DNA of 64,000 nt, taken from NCBI GenBank assembly GCA_036873755.1, contig JAVTVY010039178.1, forward strand, positions 97,680 through 161,679, given 5' to 3'. The DNA is from Hanleya hanleyi. Taxonomy: Eukaryota; Mollusca; Polyplacophora; Lepidopleurida; Hanleyidae. The notes under the pieces were generated by a model. The model made no database searches. It saw nothing but the letters and a program-made list of their open reading frames with translations, and was not told the DNA's origin. The position numbers and the translations under genes are program-made. Position 1 is the stretch's first letter. Each line of letters starts with the position of its first letter. Of the stretch, positions 50,741-63,199 are shown piece by piece.

Positions 50741-51903
50741 ATTACCAGGGTGCGAAATAGCCATTTGCCCGATTGCCCGGGGCAACTAGAATTTTTTTCG
50801 GGCAATCTGTTTATGACAGACGGTGGTCCGGCGGGCAACCTCGTTTTTCGGTGAAAAAACAGAAAAAGTCTGCAAGTCTGTTGATACGATCGTCTCATAT
50901 CATACAAGGACTATTCGTTAGGCTGAAAAGAAGGCTGTGTTGAAAGAGTTTGATGTCGGCAAACAGTTTTGGTCTTGGGAAGATGGCAAACCGAATGTTG
51001 AAGTACGGTAACGAAAACTGGACACCGCATAATTCAGTTGCCAATAACGAAACTACATCCAAGGTTGACTTTGTTGATGGTTCACAAAATTTACTGTTAA
51101 TCATTTTCTGATGACTATTATCGAAAATAACAGCTACAAATATATATTTATCTCAAGGCTAGATGCGATAACATTGAAAATTTGTGATTTGCACATGGTC
51201 AGCTATCCTGGCTCACGGTTATCCCCCCTTAACAGTAACATTACATGATTATCTCCCCTGTAAAGTAGCATCTGGATGTAAAAGTTTAACTTAGCAGATG
51301 AGAGATGGGCACCATGAGTTGACTTATTCATTATCATATTTAAAACAAAGTATAAATATCATCAACTTATCTTGCTCATAGCTACTTACTACAGATTTAT
51401 TTATTTATTTATTTTTTCATTTTCTTTATATAGATGTAGTGCAATTAATGATCAATTACACAATATTAAAATGAGTCATCTGAAAGCATATTTGTCTATA
51501 AAAACTCCTGAAATTCTATCCTGTCATACATGTAGCTGTAGGAACCCTGGCCTTTCACTTACATAAATTTCCCATAACTCAATAAATTAATTTTATGAAA
51601 TGAGGTTACTTAGATTTGGTTTCATGGCAAATTGTTGCTGCAATGGGGCCATTGCATTGGTTGTTAAAAAGGTTTAGAACTGCCAATTGGAGATCAAACA
51701 AAAAGATTCAGTGATAGTCTAGTCTGTACATGATCATCAGATTGTCACAGTTGAATCAAACTTGTTTTGTCGAGTCTGATTTCGGGTCCAAATAAAGTAC
51801 ATATATTTTCGGGCAACTTAAAAATTAGCCGGGCAACCTGAAAATGAGGTGCAGGTTGCCCTTGGGCAACCATAATTATTTTTCTATTTCGCACCCTGAT
51901 TAC
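50741..51903. mobile_element. CAGGG-ended transposon 4 (1,153 bp), TSD ATTAC
   Basis: The element is 50746-51898 with perfect 15-bp ends CAGGGTGCGAAATAG and CTATTTCGCACCCTG. Perfect ATTAC duplications are at 50741-50745 and 51899-51903. GGGCAAC/GTTGCCC boxes cluster next to each end (GATTGCCCGGGGCAAC, GCCGGGCAACCTG, GGTTGCCCTTGGGCAACC). No transposase frame. Confidence 0.92.
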
Positions 51904-52283
51904 ATGTCTTTGGTTAGACATGCATATTTTTATATGGAGAGGTTTTACTAGTCTATGTGTGCAATAAATGCATCTTCACATTTCAAGTTAAATACTACAC
52001 TAAGTTCCGTCATTTACCTGGACTTAGGTAATAAGGGTAAATTGTTCATACCGTAAACGTGGGTGATTCATATAGCCAATCAAGATGAGCTTGCCAACAC
52101 CGTGCAGCGAGGATTTTCTTTGATGTCTGTCTGTGTGATTTACAAATATGGCTAGTGGTGGTGGTGATATTGATGTTCACTTCCTTCCAATATTTACTGA
52201 ATCTAATTTGAATTTTAAATACATGTAGGTCATACAGTTGCACTTCTCTTACATGTAATATGGACCATGGAATATTTATAGAG

Positions 52284-52487
52284 CTACGACATCACCAAAC
52301 CCGTATCCTAATCTACGACATCACCAAACCCGTATCCTGATCTACGACATCACCAAACCCGTATCCTGATCTACGACATCACCAAACCCGTATCCTGATC
52401 TACGACATCACCAAACCCGTATCCTGATCTACGACATCACCAAACCCGTATTCTGATATACGACATCACCAAACCCGTATCCTGATC
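52284..52487 (+). repeat. 29-bp minisatellite, 7 copies
   Basis: CTACGACATCACCAAACCCG followed by TATCCTGAT starts at 52284, 52313, 52342, 52371, 52400, 52429 and 52458. Units are contiguous and almost identical, with one base change in the first and a few in the last. Confidence 0.95.
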
Positions 52488-53162
52488 AAAAAATGTGTTA
52501 TGTCCAGTCAAGGCAACACGTGTCGTGTTCGACTTGGATATGCGAAAAGATGGATAAATGTTCTCTATCTACATGTTGTAAAACAAGATGCGTATTGCAT
52601 TTGCGTTTAGTCCTATAATGTACAGGAGCAGCGATTCCAAACAGCCGTATTCAGTGTCCTTGGCCATTAAATAGCCACATGTATTGATCATGACCACAGA
52701 CATGGCATATATTCAATAAAACAGTCTCAATTAATACCCATGTCCTCCCAACATGTGCCAGCACCATAGCCCACATCTACACCAGGCTACTGTTGAAGCT
52801 GATTGATAACGTAACTGACCCCCCAGGTCCTTCAACAATCCTTCTCAGATCTACCTCCCTACATTTCTTTGTTCCACCCTCATCGCTGAACGTAACTAAT
52901 TGGGGCTAAAGTTAAACGTGTCCTTCACACCATGATGATCTGGTTCCAAATCTATAATATTACGCCGACTGACAGACTCAAATGATGGTAATCGCTGAAG
53001 TCCTAAATAATACATATGCATACTGCCTTCATTCCCTTTTTCCTTCTTCGAGTCAAATGTTACATGTATACCAGTTCAATTTGTCAGCACTGCACATACA
53101 CATGTATGCTGCAGACTCAGACACTGCAGCCACATAAAATTAATGCATATACATGTAATGTA

Positions 53163-53338
53163 TTGATCAGGGCCATATCCAGAGTTTATTTCGGGACACC
53201 CTTTCTTGCCTTTTTTGGGCGTTTTTGTATGAAATTTGGGTGCATTTGTATGTAAAAAGCATTAAATTTGGCTGTAAAGTTTGGGCGCCCATACCCCTTA
53301 ACAGGTATCAAAATGGCTCTGGATATGGCCCTGTTGAT
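53163..53338. mobile_element. CAGGG-ended transposon 5 (166 bp), TSD TTGAT
   Basis: The element is 53168-53333 with perfect 17-bp ends CAGGGCCATATCCAGAG and CTCTGGATATGGCCCTG. TTGAT duplications are at 53163-53167 and 53334-53338. The interior holds several TTTGG(G/C)(T/C)G boxes. Confidence 0.9.
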
Positions 53339-56300
53339 GTTCAAATTCCATGTTTTTCGTGCCAGATTCTAAAACTAGGAGCTTGAAGTGGAAACCTCCA
53401 GAAAATCCAGCAACCTCAGCTTCCTTCAGGTCACCAATGACATCATGTATCAACTTCAATCTCATGGGATTCCTGTACAAGGCTTCAATATAATTTCTAT
53501 TTTCCAGATCAAATTTACCAAATTGGAAATACAGCGAAACCTATGTAAACCGACCATGCTTGAAACCAGATTATAGTATCGCTTGTTACATGGTTCGGGT
53601 TTATAAGGTTCAAAATAAATTTAAGTACTGGGACCCAAGAATAGATAAGGCCACTGTTAATTATTTGTTTGTTTCTCGTAACCTTGCTTGTAAAAATACA
53701 CTGAGTGCGATAATGATTAATTATTAACTTGCAAATCAATTGTATACAAATATGAAGAAAAAGAGCAAGTTTTTGCTCATGAAAATGTAAATCCCGAATG
53801 GGTTTTAATTATTTGCCCCCAAAATATAGATGAGGGCTGGTTACGGGAAACGAACCATTAATTATCAGCGGCCTAATACTGGTATTTGGAGGTTGGTCGG
53901 TTACCCAGGTATCGGTATGCACAGGTTTCGCTGTAGTTCAAAAGACAAGTGTCTACAATGCATGTTCCGCAGTAATAAGGGGCTTCAAGGCAGACTGTGC
54001 TATGGTGTCACTCAAAGTTGAAACTAATAAATACTCATCATATATAAACCCTGACAATTTATACGGTGGATCAAATTTGGCCCCCAAAATGTGTTATACA
54101 GAGGTGGTTATATCTAAGGTCCCTAACATCTCCGAACCTGCATGGGACAGTCACACCACTGGTGTCATTGGTGTCAAATGATATAATGTTAATCACATGT
54201 TGCAATATACATGTAGAAGCCCTGCTGCGAAGCCTCCAATGGGAAATATTATTAGTAACAAGATAATATCGTGGCCATGCCATCTCTATTCTCAGATATG
54301 GTGCTCCACATGTTCACTGTAATACATCTAAACTTACATTGCAATCAAACAGTCAATCACAGACATGTATAAAAATAAGAAATGACAAGAAACTTACTCT
54401 GGGAAAAATTGATATAGACTATACATGTAGTACACGTAAATGTCTTTAATTTATCTACTCTTAAGGAGGCTAAAGACAATTTCGGAATTGTTTTTAACAA
54501 CAGATAGTTTAGACTTTTACATTCCATCAAATTTCATTTAATTATCGCCATTTTGTTAAAAGCGCAGAGACAGGCACAGTAGATGCAGTCTTTTCGATGA
54601 GCAAATTAAAGGGCGAGTTGCAAATCACTCTCCTGAAATGCTTTGAGGGAGCGATCACTCTCCTTGTCAATTGCACGCCCACGACACTACTGGGAGAGCT
54701 ATCGCTCTGCTGGAACAACTGATAAAATATTGTAAAATAAACTGCCATTAAAGAACTTTTATAAAGCTATTCTAATTATTTTAATATCATTAATTAGTTT
54801 ATCTTTTTTCATAATATAATGTACCAAAAAATTGTAAATATCTTCCACAATCTATGATTATTTCAAAGATGAATTAAAAAAAGTTCTTACAGATAATGAA
54901 CTTTGAGTTTATATTTACATGTAGATTTGAACTTTTTTTCAAATTTCTCAATTCTGATTGGTCAGTCGCGACACGCCTCCGGCAAGAGAGGTCACACACT
55001 GATCAGCTGACCAAGCAGAATTGAGAAAGAAGCGAGCCATCATCTCTGTGTGCCAGGTTGAATGGACAGTTACGTTGGATTTTGAATCCCCTGGCAAAGG
55101 TATAAAATTGCATAAATTTACTAATTTGACGACGGGAATACTTGTAGAAAAAGCTGATCAATGTATTTTGTTTGGAGGTGAACCGTTAATTTCTCGTTTC
55201 ACCCAAAGTGCGTTTCACACCTTGGTGTACATGTGTTTTGTATTTTTATGCAAAGCATGGGGGTTAATTATAGAGACCCCATATTTCGACACTTCACCCA
55301 TATACCACGGCCCACACCTCCTGTGGTCCAAATTACAGATGTCCCTAACATAGAGAGCAACAAAAGAGAGAGGAAAGATATTATAAATAAAAACATTCAT
55401 TTGAAAGAAGAAAGGTCGAAACTGCAGTCGGAATATGTAGAGTCAAGAAAGCTATTTGTTATTTTCCTATGCCATTTCTCAACATCAGACAATCACCCAT
55501 TATATATATTATACAGGTTTTCTAGAACTGAAAATCAGTGTTAAGATACATGTACATGTACATTGTACATCTATTCATGGAGATCCTCATCAATTCAGCA
55601 TCATATTTGTGTCAAAGCCTACATGTACATGTACCTAATTTGCTGGAAGGGACTCATTCTTCTCGAATTTGAGCTTATTTCCCTGCCTAAAAAAAGTGTC
55701 ACACCGAATAGCGGTCATGCTCAAATTTGGGCGATTCAAAGCCCTGAAATGCAACAAGCACGAATTTTGAGTGAATGAACTGATAAAAAGATTGAAGGCA
55801 ATATTAAAGTTTTTCTTGCTTGATGCCTCCTTCATTTATATTTCTTTATCGCAAAGATAAAATCGGGGTGTGGATTCCACAGATACGTAACAAAATATGC
55901 AACATTTCTACCTTGTCCATTGTTGTAGAAAGGGAATACCATCCTGAAGTACGTAGTATATGTAGATTGTCCTGTAATCCGTTATGGTCATGTAAATGAA
56001 CAGGTATGCTGCAGTTTAGTTACATGTACATTTCAAACTCAGGGGACAGCAAGCTTTTTGATCATGCCAGACAGGAGAACAGGACACTTGTAGGCCTACA
56101 TGCTATGTTCAGTTCTGGAGACGGGCTTACATCAGCTGACTAGAGAAGTAACAGTCTGGGGAAAATCCATGGCTATTAAGCTGAAAACAGTCTTCACATT
56201 CACCTAATCTCATCTCAAATTATTCACCAGAAGTCGTCTTGGCAAGCTGCCAAATTATGCCAGGAACCGAGACAGAATAAAATCTTCACAAACAGTTTCC

Positions 56301-56450
56301 ATCTTTCATGTTTATTCAACAATAACCACGTACCATGTTCACGGAATTCAATTGTGTTCAACGGCTGGAAATTAGGAAGAGGGCTGATTGACACATACAG
56401 CAGTTTCTAAGAAATTGCCAGGTTGAGGCTAATGAGAAAAATTGATGTTA
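53339..56450. other. Intergenic, no gene recognised
   Basis: Only short ORFs, AT-rich. ACATGTACATGTA palindrome clusters are at 55549-55575 and 55619-55634. Confidence 0.4.
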
Positions 56451-56459
56451 ACACAGCAC

Positions 56460-56800
56460 AGAAGCAATCAGAGATTGCCTGGGTGTGTGATATGTCCCCT
56501 CCCCACCCCCAATTCCTTCTTCCGGCTGTGGGGTACATCTACCTAATATATTCACCAGGTAAGTATCAAACTTCTTCATGAAGTAGTCAAGGAAATTACG
56601 GTCCAGACAAGAACATACATTGTACTATATAGCAATTTTTTTTTCGTCGGATAATGGGTCATAACTCTGGGAAATATCTAGAAGGGAAATAAACCTGATA
56701 CTTACCTGCAGGATACTTGGTATTTACTAAAAAAAAATTCGAACTTCTCTGCCAATTATTAAGGAAGATATTGCCCAGACCAGAAAGTACCATAGTCACA
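56460..56800 (+). repeat. Decayed relative of the 160-bp array element
   Basis: GAAGCAATCAGAGATTGCC matches the left end at 32874. GGGTCATAACTCTGGGAAAT and GATATTGCCCAGACCAGAAA correspond to the array unit and the run before the GACGG repeat, but the array itself is reduced to about one copy. Confidence 0.6.
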
Positions 56801-58029
56801 TACATACATGTACATCCTTATGATGAAAAATGAGTGACCAGGCATTTAATTCTGTGGAAAACGATTGAAACAGGCAATTCTGCAGGGTCTTAGGAGAGAC
56901 GTTTTGTTCATTTAAACTAAAACCCATTTGTTTACAAAGCTTTAGTAGTTGGGAGGGTGTTGCGCCCATCACGGAACGTGTAGCTCCCATCACAGTCAAA
57001 GATAGTGTTCCATGAATAATATTTTTTTCAGGTTTTTCAAATACTATCTACCCTATTTCTTGTAATTTTTCAAAAAGCATACTTTGAAGCAGAAAAACAT
57101 TTTATATCAACTGTGGCTAAATAGTGTGACATGGACATGTTATTTATCCCAAGAACTGAAATATAGCTGGTGAAATTTGAAGAATGTTAGCAGAATTTCT
57201 CTCCACAGATGCCTAAAGTTAAGTTATGCCGTCTGAATAATTAGAAGAAATAGGGTGCATTCACTCTCCCATCATGTGATATGGAAAGAAAATCTTGAAA
57301 TGCTGTCAATACCCAAAAAAAAAAATGTTGTTGATTTTTTTTTTCCCCCTCCTCCTGTCCTAGAATACTGACAAAAATATCCGTAAACCAAGAGATAAAA
57401 AAAAACTGGCCTTAAGAGGGATTTCCAGGAGAGGCCAATGACTGTAACAATGACGGTTTTTCCCTGTAGCGCCCGTCACATTATGCAAATTACCTCTGAT
57501 TCTTATTGGTTGATTGATTTGTTCAGAAAACTGGATATAACTTGGAAGAAATATAACTAACCCCCCCCCCCTGTTGGATTTTTTGCTTGTATATCTCGGG
57601 AATGACAAAAAATTGAGAGCGGAAACACCGTGACTTTTTAGATTATCATATTGGGGTCATTTTGAGCCTATTTGCATGACCCCACGAGCAGAGGATCATG
57701 GGTAAATTCAAAATAGCGGTACCAGAAAAAGTAACGTTTTCGTCATATTTCTTCAAAATTTTTGCTTTTCTCCATGAAGAAGTGGGTAAAACTTATTTTA
57801 TTTCATATCAGATTATTATTTACTTATATATCATGCAGTTTTTGTGAAGAAAAAACTAAAATTCGAAGATTTTGACCGAAAAATCGTCCAAAAATGCTCT
57901 TTTTGAAATGATGTCACAATGACATCATCATGGCGGCCATCTTGGATTTTTTTTTACATTTTCTTGTACAGCTTGACCCAAAGATATAGTGTGGTAAGTT
58001 TCAGCCCTCTAGCCTTAGCGATAACGAAA

Positions 58030-58070
58030 ATATATATGGGGGGGGCACTTTGCGCCCCCCCCTTCCTGCA
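58030..58070. repeat. G-run/C-run hairpin
   Basis: GGGGGGGCACTTTGCGCCCCCCC forms a perfect GC stem with a short loop. It directly precedes the second GTGACCTTGACC-type element. Confidence 0.8.
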
Positions 58071-58104
58071 AGGTACACCCTAAATCGCCCAGGAAAGATA
58101 GGGT

Positions 58105-59740
58105 TAATAGCCTCGATTCCAATTGGTAGCTAGCCTACAATTTTGTGCTTCTGAGAATGTAACACATATAACATCTTATACTGAATGATAAACTAAAACG
58201 AAAAAAACAAACTAAAACGAGCTTAAGTCTTGGTAACTAGTTGACCTTGGAGCAACAGCCGAGAGCTCACATATCCCACACTGAAATCGACAAGAGTGAC
58301 AGTCAAACACAAGGAAATATTTCCTTGCAAATGGGTTCCTTTCACGCGAGAGAATTTTTCATGAAGAAAGAAGTTACATGTATAAGTAAACCTTTGTTCT
58401 TGAGTAAATAAACAGGTATGAAGCTCATAAAGCACCCCTCTCCCCATCAAATTAGTAAATGTATGGTTTTTATTTCACAACAGTTTAACTGAATGTAGCT
58501 GTTTCAAACATGGGAGACAACTCCACAGGACAAATGCCATATACACGTAGGAAAGAGAATGTTCCAACCTAACAAATGTAGTCAACTAAACTCGATTCAG
58601 TTTTGGGGGACTGTGACCTTCACCTTTGACAAATTGATCTCAAAATGTATGGCTCTGCTTTGTCATATGAGTAAGGTATACTCAAAGTTTGGTACCCATC
58701 CATACCTTGAAACTAGAGATATCACATGGACAACAAATGTTAATGGATGAATGGACAGAATGCAACATCACATTACACGACCTCATATTTGACAAGCATG
58801 AAAATGTGACTTTAATGATTTCTTGATTTTGGGGTCACAGTGACCTTGACCTTCAACCCACATTTTGGTATGTAACACATCATGTTCCTCTAATGTATCT
58901 ACTGGTAGAAAAAAAAGTTATTTTAATGATTTCCTGATTTTGGAGTCAGTGATCTTGACCTTTGACCTAGACCGACATTTTGGTACATGACACATCATGT
59001 CCCCGATCTACTGACACAAAAATATGTAATTTTTAAAGATTTCTTGATTCTGGGGTGACCTTTGACCTACATTTTGGTGTGTGACACATCGTGTCCCACT
59101 AATGTATCTGACAAAAAAAAGTTATTTTTGATAATTTCCTAATTTTGGGGCACAGTGACCTTTGACCTTGACCTAATTTTTGGTGTGCGACACTTAATTT
59201 CCCCGTATTGAATCCATTTATAAAAAATTCCTAATTTTTAATGATTTCCTGATTTTTCGGTCACACTGACCTTTGACCTCTGACCTCGACCTACATTCGG
59301 TATGCATCACATTTTTCCTCCCTAGGGCATCCACTCACCAAAAATTACGACTGTAGATAGAAAAGTGTCAATGATCAATGATTTCTTGATTTTAGGCAAA
59401 AGTGACCTTTAACCTCTGACCTTGACCTCAATTTTGGTACACGACACATCGTCTCCACCAAGCGTATCCACTCATGAAAACTTACAACTGTGGATAAAAA
59501 ACGTTCACAGATATAGACCGGACATGAACACTTCAGTGATTTCCTGTTTTTCAAGCCATTGACCTTTGACCTCTGACCTCGACCTTCATTTTGGTACATG
59601 ACATGTGCATCGTCTCCCCGCAGGGTATCCACTCACCAAAAATTGGAACTGTTGATAGAAAATTGTCCCAGATATAGACCGGACAAGAGGGATGGACAGA
59701 TGGAAGCAAACCGCTATCACATAATAGGTCTGCCTTGACA
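58105..59740 (+). mobile_element. Second copy of the GTGACCTTGACC-type array element
   Basis: Its left part GATTCCAATTGGTAGCTAGC, TTTTGTGCTTCTGAGAATGT and CATATCCCAC parallel 46880-47470; tandem units and GATGGACAGATGGAAGCAAA near the right end follow. Both extreme ends are degraded (no TATACGCCCG pair). It lacks the two nested transposons, so it shows the uninterrupted form. Confidence 0.8.
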
Positions 59741-59742
59741 TG

Positions 59743-60616
59743 CTTGACAGGGAACGAAATATACATTGATTTGTTGGACATGTCAGGCAAAAAAACGTCT
59801 TGTCCGGTAAAATTGGTTTGTCCCTCTGAATCTCTAGAAAATACAAAACCTGCTATGAGATCGCTTATATTAGGGCAACCACTTCATCTAATTAGTTTAT
59901 TCCCCGAATTCATGTGCAAATTTCAACGAAAGTCAACTCGCCATGCTTGATGTTGTTGTTGTTGGGGAATGAAATGTTGAAAGGGCATTCCTCGTGACCG
60001 ACATTTTGATTGGTCTGAATTATCGACGTCATCCTTCTACATTTACTATGTGTCTATGAGCACTTTACATCTAGGCTGTTTGTCAGGCAGTTGAAAGTAT
60101 TTATAGGCCGTCGACGGGTGAAGCGGCTCGGTCACATGGAATGAGGTGTACATTGAAGGGAAACCTTGTGTTCGGTCGACAAAATGGCGGGCCTGTAAAA
60201 CTTTGACTTTGCGTAAAAAAAAGTCAACGAACAAGGGGAATTAGAAAGATCGAAAATACTGCCCAATAGTACAGCAAAGCCCCAAAAGCTCTGCCTGCAT
60301 CACCACCATCTAGCGTGGCAGTGACATGAAATTTTAGGGGCGATTTTAAGAAAAATTGACCATGGTATGATCACAGCTCTGGACGTTAATACGTGAGAGA
60401 TAAACCAAAAGTAAAAGGCAAAGGTCGCTTGAGACATTCATTTGTGACTGGTTCAGCAAATCTCAGAAATAGTTCAATGAAGCAAAACAGCATCAGTTTG
60501 TCTGACAATAACTTTTGTCCTAACCAACATGACCAAGATGAAAATGTCCGGCAACTTTTTTGACCAGCAGGACAAATGTCCTGCTGATGATTTTGAATAT
60601 TTCTACCCCTGCTTGA
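59743..60616. mobile_element. CAGGG-ended transposon 6 (864 bp), TSD CTTGA
   Basis: The element is 59748-60611, CAGGGAACGAAATAT to ATATTTCTACCCCTG (CAGGG and GAAATAT match, centre differs). CTTGA duplications are at 59743-59747 and 60612-60616. TGTCCGG, GGACA and TTGTCC boxes are clustered near both ends. No recognisable coding sequence. Confidence 0.82.
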
Positions 60617-60849
60617 AGAGACAACTTTATCAAAGATAATATATGTGGTGAAATCAAAATATGACAACAACAAAAAAATAGTGAAAAATTACCTATTTTT
60701 TTATATTCTATTTGTCTGATTATTATTGTTCCGAATTAGAATAGTTTTTTGTTTTTTTTCAGGACAAATTGTTCATGCTAAATTTGTTAAAATTCTCCTT
60801 TACAATTATTTGTCCAATATTCCCCAATCAAAATATATAGTTGGTCTGC

Positions 60850-60960
60850 TCGTGTCCACTCTTGGAATAAGACCATTGGGCTCGTGTCCATAAGGGCTCC
60901 TGTCCCAAGGGCTTCTGACCTATTGGGCTCTTGTCCCTAAAGGGCTCCTGTCCCAGATCC
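60850..60960 (+). repeat. Short tandem repeat GGGCTCCTGTCCC
   Basis: Four or five imperfect copies of about 24 bp: GGGCTCGTGTCCATAAG, GGGCTCCTGTCCCAAGG, GGGCTCTTGTCCCTAAAG, GGGCTCCTGTCCCAGATC. Confidence 0.75.
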
Positions 60961-61859
60961 CTCTGTGATCTTTCTTCAAACACCAACAGATGATTGAATT
61001 TTTCTGGTGTATTTTGACATGTTTCATGTCACTTGTTGATGTTTGAAGGCAGAATATAGAAACTACAGTTCCTCATGGCTATCAAACTGTTAACGCCATG
61101 AATATTGGGAACAGAAATCGGGGAAATTTTGTTTTATTACCGTATAGAGTGTTACACCCCGTGCAGCATAGTGGCCCCAGACTGTGCATGTAATTGAATA
61201 TAGACAGGTCAGAGAAAAGGACTAACTGGGATATATATTATGGGAGTGGGCCGGCGGTGATGGGAAACAAGGCATTTTTTATGGGGCCTAATCGCAATAT
61301 CACAGAATATAATATCGGCGAGTAAAAGTCAGCAAAATTATACAGTTGCTTTAGCAGTTTTGTGAAGTAGATTTATCTCGTTTTTGTAGTTTATATGCCA
61401 AAATTCTCCATACAAGACTTGCCGGTCATCTGAAAGTGGCAAAAAGAAAAGTTATTGCCCCTTTTTCAAGAGTAAGATTCTGATACAGCAATGCCTTCAA
61501 CACCGGAAAATCACTGTTGTGAAGTTTGTTTATATAGTGCCAGAAGCTAACAGCTAGGACCTGAAAAATCAATGAACTGTTCTAGAGTGAAAGAAGCCTG
61601 AAGAACTTTTGAAGTAACTTTTTTCAGCAAATTTCTGTCTGTGCCTATACTTACAGTATGCGTGATGCAAAAGTTTACCCATGGTTTTGCATTGCACTCT
61701 GGGAAGGAAACATGGCGGTTTTGCTATTTCTAGATAGGAGCAGGATAATGGCAAAACTGGTTTTGGGGGGGGGAATGGACTACAAAATTTTGAGGGGAAA
61801 TGGCAAAACTCTACAGGGAATTTGTATCAATTGGATTACATATACATAACCATCTCACA

Positions 61860-62037
61860 CCCGAAATCATAACAATTACGTCATGCACCAAGAACAATGC
61901 TGATTGGCTGTTTACACTTTTGCAGTGCAGTGCGCAAAATTCAAAACTGTCAAACGTGTCCGTCTAGCTTCATCAATCCAAGATAGCCAATCAGCGCTGT
62001 TAGTGGTGCGTGACGTTATTGTTATGATTTCAGGTTC
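61860..62037. repeat. MITE-like palindrome, arms about 55 bp
   Basis: GAAATCATAACAATTACGTC, ATGCACC and GCTGATTGGCTGT are mirrored by ATAGCCAATCAGCGC, GGTGCGTGACG and TTATTGTTATGATTTC. Confidence 0.8.
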
Positions 62038-62429
62038 GAGGCTACGGCAGTCTTTCAACTTCCGTGAAACATAAATCCACAAAATTTCAATTTAATGGAT
62101 AATAGCATGTGCACCAATATGTTAATGTAGAAAAGTCAAAGATGGTCTAGACAAGCATATATGCTTATAATAATGACCTTAAGTTCAAGGTAAATTCAAG
62201 GTAAAAGATGCTCAAAGTGGGGGGGGGTTTACCGAACTGTGGATTTGAGAAAGGATTTTACCAAAACTGTGCACCGCAGCGCCATATACGATCCGGGATT
62301 TGTGTTATGAAGTGTAACAGAAAACAGAACACTGCCAGGTCTGAATATATTGCATTTATTTGCTCTCAATCGAGCTTTTGAAATCCGGTGGGTCATCAAC
62401 ACAGAAAAGTGAGAATTGCAAGATGTGAG

Positions 62430-62665
62430 CGTGTCGTGGCCAAAGTAGTTAGAGTGTTTGACTCTGATCCGGAGTGCTACAGCTGGCGTGGGTTCGCCCC
62501 TCGCCAGTGACCGCTTACATATGTACTCGCCTATTCACAAGGCGCTGGACTGATTCGGTGTCCAGGGTAATATGGACTGATGGTGGAACTAGTTGCTACG
62601 CTAGACCTTCGCCAGCGGAGGCACTTGGGGAATAAAGTACCTGGGTGTGTTTCAGTGACCGCTAT
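62430..62665 (+). mobile_element. tRNA-derived SINE
   Basis: A-box-like TGGCCAAAGTAGTTAGAG at 62437 and B-box GGGTTCGCCCC at 62490, spaced as in a tRNA. A non-tRNA body of about 150 bp follows. Ends lack a clear poly-A. No flanking duplication was verified. Confidence 0.7.
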
Positions 62666-62932
62666 ATAAATTCACTCACAGTAGTACATCGCATATACAC
62701 CGCTAAGAAGCTCACATGGTTAGACTATCACAGCACTTTCAGGATAGTAGTTCGTCCAATTGTAGAATTATATAAATGTTCACTTCACAGCACGATAGTT
62801 GAGCTATAAATGTTGAGTGGCTCCAATTAATTGTATATTAATATGTACTCCTATACGGAGGTGCTCCTATATAGAGGAGGGGTTTACCTACTGAACTGAA
62901 CTGAACTGATGGCGCTCCTTTATGTATATGTA

Positions 62933-63157
62933 GTGTGACAGGCCTCAATTTAAGGAGTGCTGATGATAACCTCTCAACAGGTCACCATGAATTCTACACT
63001 GGTAACCTGTGGGAACCTATTGCATAATTATTAACCTAATGTCATATTATTAGTCAAAATTATGGGGACCTGAAAATAGGTTACCACTATTTTTCATATG
63101 GCAACCTCCGGGCAACCTGAAAACAGGTTACCACCTTAAATTGAGGCCTGGTGTGAG
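62933..63157. mobile_element. CAGG-ended transposon 7 (213 bp), TSD GTGTGA
   Basis: The element is 62939-63151 with perfect 17-bp ends CAGGCCTCAATTTAAGG and CCTTAAATTGAGGCCTG. GTGTGA duplications are at 62933-62938 and 63152-63157. It has multiple GGTAACCTG/CAGGTTACC and GGCAACCTG boxes in both orientations. Confidence 0.88.
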
Positions 63158-63199
63158 ATGGGTATGTATATGCAATCCAATTGATACAAATTCCATGTG

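Noticed and set aside
52284..52487. CRISPR-like array of 29-bp repeats
   Set aside because: Units are contiguous with no spacers, and the context is an animal genome; it is a minisatellite.
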